From Gemmiger formicilis (lineage in GTDB: Bacteria > Bacillota > Clostridia > Oscillospirales > Ruminococcaceae), in NCBI RefSeq assembly GCF_018784445.1, contig NZ_WQOH01000012.1, positions 1 through 39,689 on the forward strand: DNA of 39,689 bases. Reading direction: 5' to 3'. The notes beneath the pieces were generated by a model that saw only the letters and a list, made by a program, of their open reading frames with translations, was not told the DNA's origin and made no database searches. The translations under genes were made by a program, and so were the position numbers. Below, in pieces: positions 32,640 through 39,689 of this stretch. Position 1 is the first letter of the stretch, and the number at the start of each line of letters is the position of its first letter.

Positions 32640-34865
32640 TTAAGCGCGGTCGTTCTTCTTTTTCATGCTGAACAGCACCGCCACACCGGCCAGCACCAGC
32701 AGCACGCCGATACCGCTGAACAGAAGTGTGCCAAAACCACCGGTGACAGGCAGCTGGAAGCCCTTCTTGTTGATGATTTCGGTGGACAAAATGCCGTAAG
32801 TTACTTTTTCACCGCGATCCAGACCCGCGGATTGCTCCGTTCCCTCCTGTGTACCGTTGTTCGTCTGTGAACCATCGTTCGGCGTTTTAAATGTTTCTGT
32901 GTTTGCATCATGGCTATGCTTTACAAGTACGCCTTTGTCAAAAGTATTTTTCTCTTTCCACGTAGTCTTGTAAACAATATCCAGCTTTGCTTCCACAGGA
33001 GCACCCAGCAGGTTGTAACCCTCTTTCGTCTGGGTCTCAACCAGCCAATATCTGCTTGCGCCAGTCGTTGCCGTCTTACTGTTGCTTAAGCCGGTAAAGG
33101 TCAGTTTGCCGCCACCCTCAGTTGTACCGGTTGCAACTTCTTTATAGCTGAACTTGTTTGTATCCTTAAAGCCAAGCGCTTTTGCGTCATCATCGGACAG
33201 CACTTTTTCACCGGTTTCTGTCTGATGCGCAATCTGCTCATACAGTTTAAATGTTACGCCATCCAGTGGAGTTTCCTTGTTTCCATCTTTACCAACCTTA
33301 GTGATATCAATTTGGAAGGTATAGACAACGGCAGTATCCTCAATATGATTATGGTCGGCGGTTTCATCTTCGAGTACGTTGCCAGACTTAATTTTGTTAG
33401 AGTACGTCAGGTCAACCTTATTGTGGTTGCCCGCAGTGGTCGTGTCAGCACCTTTCTTTAAGGTTGCTTCGTAGGTAATGTAAATTGTTTTACCGGCATA
33501 TTCTTCCAGCTTTGCGGGGTCAAAGTCAATCTTAAAGCCCTTACCTTTTGCATTATTCGTGGAAGTGATACCAGCTGTCTCTTTTACCAAAGATTTTGTA
33601 ATTAGAGCTTTACAGTCCGAATTACTATAAAATTGAATTCTCGTATCATCATCCAGGTTTTCCGGCGTATCCGTCAGACAGAAGGTTTTCAGCTTCGCAA
33701 TGTTGGTGGGAATCGTAACTGCAATTCTATACGGAATCTTATCACCGACTGCATAGTCAGCTGCTTCCTGATAGGTTTTGCCATCTGTACGGTTCACGAC
33801 CTGCTTGTCTACGTCAGGGGCATAGTTGGTAACAGTGATGGTCGTACCTTTAATCTCGTAATCACTATTACTATCATCCAACTTCGTCACTTTTTGGCCG
33901 TCGGGGGTTGCTTCAATTTTGAACGTGTAGCTGGCAGCAGTATCAAGGATATACTTTTTATCTACGCCCGCAGCACTGTCCGCGTAGCCAACCTCGGTAA
34001 AACGATATGTGCCGGGATGCAGTCCATCGACCTTAATGGTACCGTTGTCGCCATTAACTATACTAGTCGTATAAATGCCATTGTTATTGTTTTTGCTAGT
34101 TACGATTTCCCAGGCATCGGTATCCCCTACGGTTTTGCCCTCTTTCAGACGCTCCAGCCTAAACTGAACGCCGTTCAAACCCGTGGGTGTATTGTATGCA
34201 TCCCCGCCAACAAGGCCCTGCTTTTTCAGATAAATTGTACCAGTCTGGGTGCTGTTCTTCGGGTAGACATGGATATCATACAACCACTGTGTCGGGTCGG
34301 CTTTTCCATTTGCGCCAACTTTCGTCATAGGCACAGAAACCAGGAAGGGGTCAACTGCCTTTGTAACAGCAGCCGGCTTCGTCGTCTCAACAACAAGGTA
34401 AAGGCCGACTTCAAGTTCATTAAACGTTACTTCGCCCTTTTCGTTAGTTTTTTTCTCGTCGCCATGCCGTTGGTACGTCTTGTTATCCGTCGTCTTTACA
34501 CTTTTTTTGTCAGCTACAGGTGTATAGTCGCTTGCTTTCGGCTCCGTGTTATCTTTGCCATTATAGTATGCAACAAGTTCCTTCGCAGTCATTACTTGGT
34601 AAATCGAGAAGCCAACATCCTTTGCCGCTTCTGCTTCCGGCTCCTTGGTGAGCTTCTCGCCGTAGTTGCTGCTTCCACCGTTCACTTCGCCGTCCACCAA
34701 ATACTTGTGAATCGTGATTGAACCTTTTTTACCAGTATCAATCGTACTAGTAGAAGGCGCTGTGGGCGTTGTATCTTCGCCACCCGCCGCGGCGGCGGGG
34801 AGGGCGCAGACGCTGAGGGCCATTACGGCGCTGAGGACGCCGGTAAGGAAACGTTTTAGTTTCAT
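32640..34865 (-). CDS. LPxTG isopeptide-forming backbone pilin (SpaA/SpaH type)
   Basis: The protein has 741 residues. The signal peptide is KLKRFLTGVLSAVMALSVCALPAAAAG. The pilin motif is HVYPKN with the acceptor Lys203, used for polymerisation. Several Cna-B/SpaA-type beta domains follow. An E-box-like YWLVETQTKEGYNLL lies near the C-terminus (its Glu usually promotes an internal isopeptide bond). The sorting signal LPVTG (705-709) is followed by a hydrophobic helix and KKKNDRA. All elements for a sortase-assembled shaft are present. It lies 55 bp downstream of the tip adhesin gene (SD AAAGAGG) and upstream of two sortases. Base composition is visibly more AT-rich than the flanking house-keeping genes. 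Confidence 0.94.
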   Translation of the reverse strand: MKLKRFLTGVLSAVMALSVCALPAAAAGGEDTTPTAPSTSTIDTGKKGSITIHKYLVDGEVNGGSSNYGEKLTKEPEAEAAKDVGFSIYQVMTAKELVAYYNGKDNTEPKASDYTPVADKKSVKTTDNKTYQRHGDEKKTNEKGEVTFNELEVGLYLVVETTKPAAVTKAVDPFLVSVPMTKVGANGKADPTQWLYDIHVYPKNSTQTGTIYLKKQGLVGGDAYNTPTGLNGVQFRLERLKEGKTVGDTDAWEIVTSKNNNNGIYTTSIVNGDNGTIKVDGLHPGTYRFTEVGYADSAAGVDKKYILDTAASYTFKIEATPDGQKVTKLDDSNSDYEIKGTTITVTNYAPDVDKQVVNRTDGKTYQEAADYAVGDKIPYRIAVTIPTNIAKLKTFCLTDTPENLDDDTRIQFYSNSDCKALITKSLVKETAGITSTNNAKGKGFKIDFDPAKLEEYAGKTIYITYEATLKKGADTTTAGNHNKVDLTYSNKIKSGNVLEDETADHNHIEDTAVVYTFQIDITKVGKDGNKETPLDGVTFKLYEQIAHQTETGEKVLSDDDAKALGFKDTNKFSYKEVATGTTEGGGKLTFTGLSNSKTATTGASRYWLVETQTKEGYNLLGAPVEAKLDIVYKTTWKEKNTFDKGVLVKHSHDANTETFKTPNDGSQTNNGTQEGTEQSAGLDRGEKVTYGILSTEIINKKGFQLPVTGGFGTLLFSGIGVLLVLAGVAVLFSMKKKNDRA

Positions 34866-34920
34866 CTGTCATAACCTCTTTCTTTTTAAGATTATCGTAG
34901 CGGGGAAATCGGGGGCCATA

Positions 34921-37900
34921 TCAGGAACGCTTGCCCCCTTTCCGATTGTAGCGGAATACCAGCACCAGCAGCCCGGCCACCAGCAGCGGCAGGCCGATCA
35001 GCAGCCACAGGCTGGGGGCGTCCGCGCCGGTGTGCGGCAGCGTAAAGCCCTTGCGGTTGTTGATGATCAAACTCACCGTGTAGCCGTTTGCGGCGTCGCC
35101 TGTAACCATACCGTCTTGCTTCGTGCCGTTTATCAGGCATTCGTTTTTTTGCAGGGTAAACTCAATCGGTGCGGCCAGCAGGTTGTAGCCGTCCACGGTT
35201 TTCAGCTCCGTTAAACGGTAGCTGCCCTCAGACAGGTTTTCAAAATTGCACTTGCCCGCGTTGCCATCAACGTCCGCAGTCGTCCCGGTCATGGGACCCT
35301 TGCCGCCATTAAACGTCGTATCAACGTCGTTGCCGTTCAGCTTTTCCAGCTTGAACTCCACGCCGTTCAGCGGCTCGGTTTTGCCGTTCTCGTCAAGGCC
35401 CTGCTTGGTGATAGCCAGCTCATACACCGGCGGCACCTGCTTGTTGGTCAGGGTAAGCGATACCGAATCAACATCTTCCGTTATGGTTTGCGCGGCGCTG
35501 TCAACTTTGTAATTATAGTCACCCAGTTTCAGCGTGCCGCTGGCGGTGTACTGGCCATTTTCCGCATCCCATTCCACCACGCGGTACTCATAATAGGTAG
35601 TGCCGTTGATGTCATAGGCATCCATGCCGGTGAACGTGTGTTTCCACGTTCCAGTGTCGTTGTCCTTCTTCAGTTCAACTTCCGTGCCCTGCACATTTTC
35701 CCATTCTTCATTCGTACTGTCCGCATGGCGGCGCTGCAATTCGATCCGAATCGATGCCGGCAGGCCGTCGGTAAGCTCCTTACCTTCGGCATCCTGCCAT
35801 TTCTTTTCTACATCAATAGCGATCGGCTTGCGTGCCGTGTTGGTGAACACCACCCGGACGCCGGGTATCGTGTTGCCGTTCTTGTCCGGCGTGTCTGCAA
35901 CAATAGTGCCGCTGGCTTTGCCGTCTTCCGACTGTTCGCTGCCGTCCACGGTGATGCTCTTGATATACCGATTCTCCGTGGGGTCTTCCGTGACGGTAAC
36001 GGTCGTGCCAATCGGTATCCCTTCCAGCGGAACGGTTTTGCCGACTTGAACTTCAACTTTTTCGGTTACTTCCTCTTTGCCGCCCAGGCCGCCGATGTTC
36101 GAGTACTGCACGGTAAAGGTGTACGTTTCACCCTTCAACTTCTCATACTCGTCCTGCGGCACCTGTTTGGTGATGCTCAGCGAGCCGGTTTTGACTTTGT
36201 TGATGAATTTCACCTTCAGCTTGGTGAACTGGTTTGTACCATCCGGGTCCCTGTACGAGCGGAACACGATGGAGTTTTCCGGCTTTTGGGTTCCTGTGTA
36301 GCCGGCGTTTTGGATTTGCCGTCCGTCTTCGCCGGGGCCCGTTTGGTACTTTTCCTTACGGCCATCATCCGGGGTTGTGCCATCGCCCTTCATTATCTGC
36401 GCATCGCCTGGAACCTCAACGGTAGTACCGCCCTTGTTTTCCATGACGGGCTTGCCGTTCTCGTAGATTTTCCAGGTGGTGGCATACAGGTCCGTGTCGG
36501 GGTATTCTTGCAGCGAGATATAACTGCCGCGCCGGAACTGGTCCGCAAAGGTGACGGTTTCGCCGTTTTGCAGGTCAAACGTGCCGTCGCTGTTCACCAC
36601 CGTGTGGGTCTTATCGTCCTTGCTGGTGGTATACTGTGCACCGACCGCGTCCATCAGTTTGCCCGCATTTACCGAGCCGTAGTCCTTGATGGTATACTGC
36701 TTGGTCGTAAAGCCGATGCCGGAGCCGCCGCCTGCATCCGTTGTTGCCGCCAAGTCCAGTGCGGCATAATGGGTCGCCCAGTTTTTGATGCCGACCTTGA
36801 ACTGGAGGGTGGAATCCGTGAAGTAGGGTTTCAGCGCGTTGCGAACCCCGGTCGCATCGACCTTTTTTTCCACCTGCAGCTCGTTATGGTCCGGGAAGTT
36901 GAACGCCACCGCCATGTTGGACTCCCACATACCGCGCTCCATGTAGTACATGGTAAGGGTGTGCTTGGTGTTCTTGGGGAGCGTCATCGGCTTGTTGCTC
37001 TTCCATTTGAACTGATAATTCGTCTTATTAAACTTTACGTTTTTGTAGTTGTTTCCCAGCGACTCATAATATAGGTTGTTGCTCTCTTTGTTGTTGCGCT
37101 CTTTGTTGTTGCTGGCTTTGATGTCGCTGACGTAGGATGTAACGGTGTTGTTTTCGCCGTCCTCGCCAAACTCCAGCAGACCTTGCGCTTTTGCATGGGC
37201 ACCGCCGACATCCAGCACCAGCTGGTCATCAATGAACACCCACACATCATCATCGCCGGAGAAGAAGAACTTGATGGGGACTTTCTTGCTCTCATCTTTT
37301 CCTACTACGACCTTGCCGTCCTCTGTCAACGTAAAGTCAAATTGCAGTTTAGCACCGTAACCGTAGTTGTACCGGTTGACATGATTGCCTTCATATTGGT
37401 TGAAGGGGAAGAAGCCGTAGCCGTCTTCCTCACCATTTACTGTATTACGATTTCGAGAGTGGTTTTTTTCCTCATCATTTATAGGGCTGTCAAGGTAATA
37501 GCCGCCTTCTTTGCTTGTATCTTTTTTCAAATACAGCGGCGTCTCGTTGCTATCATAGTACCAATACTGCGCTTCGCCTTCCTTGGAATCGCCGTTTGTC
37601 CCATTAAAAACGTTCTTCTGCTTAAAAGGGAACGCAACATCTTTGTAGACCTTGCCCAGTACAGCCTTTGCAGAGTTTTCTCCGGTCAGAAATTTTTCAT
37701 TAAAGTGCGGTTCTGCCAAATTTGTTCCGTACAGGGTCGGGTTATGATTTCCGTCGCGCTTATCGCTTACCAAGCCTTGGAAGGTACTCGAATCAAGGCT
37801 ATGATTATTGTTAGTATTACCATCTACATCAACGTTTGCATTGTTGACTGCCATAAACGTATTATACAAGCTATCGCTGTTGCCCCATCCATACAGGTCA

Positions 37901-39689
37901 AGATTAGCAGCAATCTTGCTAAACCAGTCCCAGTCCATTTCATTTGGCTGGAAATGCCCTGTATACAATGGATACTGAACCTTTTTCTCTGGCGACGACG
38001 GCACATAATCCTTGTAATAATCGCTCAATGCGCGGTCAAATTGCTCAAATTCAACATATGCTCGATGTGTTCGAGTGTCTTGGTAATCATTTTCTTTACG
38101 TGTTTTTCCGTTCAGCTCGTAGTCCGAGTAGTAGTCATACAGGGTACTGTCGATATACTTCACATCGTTTTGCGGCGTAAAGATACCGGTATCCAGCTTT
38201 ACTATCTCAGCTTTCTTGCCCTCAGCCTTCTTGCCCGCTTCCGCATCGCGGATATCAGATTTTTTACCCCAATAGCCATCCCGATAACCGCCGCCGTAGG
38301 TAATGTCATCGCCGGTGTCCGCATAGAAGCACGGCTCTTCCAGGCTGCTATCCCATGTCAGCGTGTTCGTTGCACGGCCATTGATATCGCTCGTCGGCGG
38401 GGTTGCTGTATCGGAGAACTGTACTTTCGTGTAGCCTTCCGGGACATTTACATACCAAAGGTGTCTTGACTCGGAACTATCCTCCAGCCGGGTCATCTCA
38501 CCTGGCAACTCCGGATTGCCGTCCCCGGTCAGGATATAGTAAAGCTTTCCGTCGTTTCCCGGCATTCCGTCTGCCGTTGTTCCGGAATCTCCACTATACG
38601 ACATATCCGAGAACGTCGCGTCAAAGTAAATGCGTGTTGCGTTGGGCGCGCCCCACTGGACGTCAGCCGGCCCTTTGTAGATAAAGCAGTAATTCGTTTC
38701 GGCGTTATACTGGAATGTACCTACCTCTTCCGAAGCAACGTTATCATTGTAGAAGTTATAGTACGTTTTGCCGATGGGTTTGCCGCTTGCATCGGTGAAG
38801 CCGACATAGCGGCAAGAATCATCCGGAATCTCGATTCCTCTAGAGACTTCGCCTGCGTCAAGCGATCCAATGGCCTGCTGATTGCCGACTTCCTTGTATT
38901 CATCACCGACTTTTTCGTAGAACGTTACTTTGATACCGGTGAGAGTGTTCTCCGTTTTGTTTTGAAACGAGATTTTTTGGCCGGTATAGGGAATCTGCTG
39001 GGCGACCTCGGCGTAGGGTTTCAGGCAGTTGGGGTTCCATGTGGTGTATGTTTTATCCTCCAGGCCGCCCGCGTCAAAGATATGGTCCCCCATGGCATCA
39101 ACATACAGCCATGCGTTAGGCCCATTCATTTGAATGGTATGCTCACCTGATTCTGATGTAAACTTTATATATACATAACCGCCATATGTACACTCCGCCG
39201 ATTCGTTGTCCTCGTATCGCAGACTCACGACATAAATTGGGCGTTTTTGACCATCATTGGTCCTATAGCCTGGGACTCGGCTCATTTCGCGGGTTATCTC
39301 ATTAGCCTTGGTATCACTATTGTCCGCGCCGCGCTTGCCTGTGAATTTGACCTTATCGCTTTTGCCCCAGCTGGCAGGCGGGGCAAAGTAGAAGGTGTAC
39401 GTCGTGCCTTTTACCGGGCTGCCGCCCTCCGCAACTGCATTGACTGCCGCGAAGGTTACAAATTTTTCTTCGCTTTCGCTGTTCTCCTCGTCATCCGGTA
39501 TCGGCGTCACGGTGGGCGTCGGTTTCGGGGTGGGGGTCGCGGTGGGTGTCGCCGTCTGGGTCGCAGTGGGCGTTGCCGTCGGCGTGGGGGTCGTGGTCGC
39601 GGCGGGCGTCGCCGTCGGCGCGGGGGTCGGGGTCGCGGCGGGCGTCGCCGTCGGCGCGGGGGTCGGGGTCGCGGCGGGCGTCGCCGTCG
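34921..39689 (-). CDS. Giant LPxTG pilus tip adhesin with fibro-slime and Cna-B domains (5' partial)
   Basis: At least 1589 codons; the start is beyond the window. The visible N-terminal part (39689-39505) is a Thr/Pro/Ala repeat. A region of beta-type modules (39480-37450) follows, including YIKFTSESGEHTIQMNGPNAW and a WYVNVPEGYTKVQFSD segment that resembles starch/carbohydrate-binding modules. A fibro-slime (PA14-like) domain follows: FFPFNQYEGN, VPIKFFFSGDDDVWVFIDDQLVLDVGG (about 37430-37190). SpaA/Cna-B domains (IAIDVEKKWQDAEG..., YELAITKQGLDENGK...) precede the sorting signal LPHTG, a hydrophobic helix and RYNRKGGKRS. Length and layout fit a pilus tip protein that binds host or diet polymers. 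GTG at 39508-39510 is not a start: the frame continues unbroken to the edge. Confidence 0.9.
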   Translation of the reverse strand, partial: TATPAATPTPAPTATPAATPTPAPTATPAATTTPTPTATPTATQTATPTATPTPKPTPTVTPIPDDEENSESEEKFVTFAAVNAVAEGGSPVKGTTYTFYFAPPASWGKSDKVKFTGKRGADNSDTKANEITREMSRVPGYRTNDGQKRPIYVVSLRYEDNESAECTYGGYVYIKFTSESGEHTIQMNGPNAWLYVDAMGDHIFDAGGLEDKTYTTWNPNCLKPYAEVAQQIPYTGQKISFQNKTENTLTGIKVTFYEKVGDEYKEVGNQQAIGSLDAGEVSRGIEIPDDSCRYVGFTDASGKPIGKTYYNFYNDNVASEEVGTFQYNAETNYCFIYKGPADVQWGAPNATRIYFDATFSDMSYSGDSGTTADGMPGNDGKLYYILTGDGNPELPGEMTRLEDSSESRHLWYVNVPEGYTKVQFSDTATPPTSDINGRATNTLTWDSSLEEPCFYADTGDDITYGGGYRDGYWGKKSDIRDAEAGKKAEGKKAEIVKLDTGIFTPQNDVKYIDSTLYDYYSDYELNGKTRKENDYQDTRTHRAYVEFEQFDRALSDYYKDYVPSSPEKKVQYPLYTGHFQPNEMDWDWFSKIAANLDLYGWGNSDSLYNTFMAVNNANVDVDGNTNNNHSLDSSTFQGLVSDKRDGNHNPTLYGTNLAEPHFNEKFLTGENSAKAVLGKVYKDVAFPFKQKNVFNGTNGDSKEGEAQYWYYDSNETPLYLKKDTSKEGGYYLDSPINDEEKNHSRNRNTVNGEEDGYGFFPFNQYEGNHVNRYNYGYGAKLQFDFTLTEDGKVVVGKDESKKVPIKFFFSGDDDVWVFIDDQLVLDVGGAHAKAQGLLEFGEDGENNTVTSYVSDIKASNNKERNNKESNNLYYESLGNNYKNVKFNKTNYQFKWKSNKPMTLPKNTKHTLTMYYMERGMWESNMAVAFNFPDHNELQVEKKVDATGVRNALKPYFTDSTLQFKVGIKNWATHYAALDLAATTDAGGGSGIGFTTKQYTIKDYGSVNAGKLMDAVGAQYTTSKDDKTHTVVNSDGTFDLQNGETVTFADQFRRGSYISLQEYPDTDLYATTWKIYENGKPVMENKGGTTVEVPGDAQIMKGDGTTPDDGRKEKYQTGPGEDGRQIQNAGYTGTQKPENSIVFRSYRDPDGTNQFTKLKVKFINKVKTGSLSITKQVPQDEYEKLKGETYTFTVQYSNIGGLGGKEEVTEKVEVQVGKTVPLEGIPIGTTVTVTEDPTENRYIKSITVDGSEQSEDGKASGTIVADTPDKNGNTIPGVRVVFTNTARKPIAIDVEKKWQDAEGKELTDGLPASIRIELQRRHADSTNEEWENVQGTEVELKKDNDTGTWKHTFTGMDAYDINGTTYYEYRVVEWDAENGQYTASGTLKLGDYNYKVDSAAQTITEDVDSVSLTLTNKQVPPVYELAITKQGLDENGKTEPLNGVEFKLEKLNGNDVDTTFNGGKGPMTGTTADVDGNAGKCNFENLSEGSYRLTELKTVDGYNLLAAPIEFTLQKNECLINGTKQDGMVTGDAANGYTVSLIINNRKGFTLPHTGADAPSLWLLIGLPLLVAGLLVLVFRYNRKGGKRS
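39597..39689. repeat. Perfect 36-bp tandem repeat encoding Thr/Pro/Ala stalk
   Basis: Two identical 36-bp units (39597-39632 and 39633-39668) and 21 bases of a third run to the window edge. On the coding (minus) strand each unit gives 12 residues of the form PTPAPTATPAAT. Shorter related Thr-Pro repeats continue to 39505. Being a multiple of 3, copy changes keep the frame. Confidence 0.92.

Noticed and set aside
39508-39510. GTG as start of the tip adhesin
   Set aside because: There is no SD, and the Thr/Pro-coding frame continues without a stop to the window edge, so the protein is 5'-partial.
39597-39689. 36-bp periodic repeat as a CRISPR array
   Set aside because: Units are head to tail without spacers and keep a Thr/Pro reading frame continuous with the adhesin.

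Overview
The window is GC-rich (roughly 60% by eye) and looks like a chromosomal segment of a gut Oscillospiraceae/Ruminococcaceae bacterium of the Faecalibacterium, Gemmiger or Subdoligranulum type. The reasons are monoderm lipoprotein signals, LPxTG pili with class C sortases, LacI-controlled maltodextrin uptake, an NSS-family sodium symporter, and many short GC-rich palindromic repeats between genes. The genus is an inference from gene style, not from a marker gene. No rRNA, tRNA, CRISPR array, complete insertion sequence or prophage was seen.

Layout. 1-960 is the 3' part of a GltA/NfnB-type flavoprotein, ending in a GNRA-loop terminator. 1012-1221 is a palindromic repeat. 1246-3719 is a translationally coupled pair: a membrane metallophosphoesterase and a sodium-dependent symporter. 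3790-6822 (minus) is a large single-gene protein with a WYL-like start, an SF1 helicase core and a DUF2726 nuclease-like end. 7137-10122 is a two-gene operon: a lipoprotein substrate-binding protein followed by a hybrid histidine kinase, with no permease. 10326-15366 (minus) is an RND exporter carrying a coiled-coil insert of about 370 residues, followed by its TetR regulator; a perfect 16-bp operator sits at the promoter. 15489-16361 holds the remains of a divergent MFS/LysR pair. 16365-18583 (minus) is a TcaA-like zinc-ribbon membrane protein followed by a lipoprotein alpha/beta hydrolase.

18747-24760 (minus) is a maltodextrin cluster: binding protein, two permeases, LacI regulator and 4-alpha-glucanotransferase, with no ATPase gene. 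It has LacI-type operators at its promoter and a perfect 13-bp hairpin between the binding protein and the permeases. A second LacI gene (25287-26303) lies just upstream.

26421-39689 (minus) is one surface-structure cluster. In transcription order it holds a very large LPHTG tip adhesin (cut by the window edge in a Thr/Pro 36-bp tandem repeat), an LPVTG backbone pilin, two sortases, a MoxR ATPase, and a DUF58-transglutaminase fusion. From the first sortase onward the genes overlap or lie 3 bp apart, so MoxR and the fusion appear to be co-expressed with the pilus machinery. In the fusion protein the transglutaminase catalytic Cys is Ser and the Asp is Glu. This pilus plus MoxR plus degenerate-transglutaminase arrangement is the best candidate for an undescribed system here. 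The helicase/DUF2726 protein and the adaptor-less RND exporter come next.
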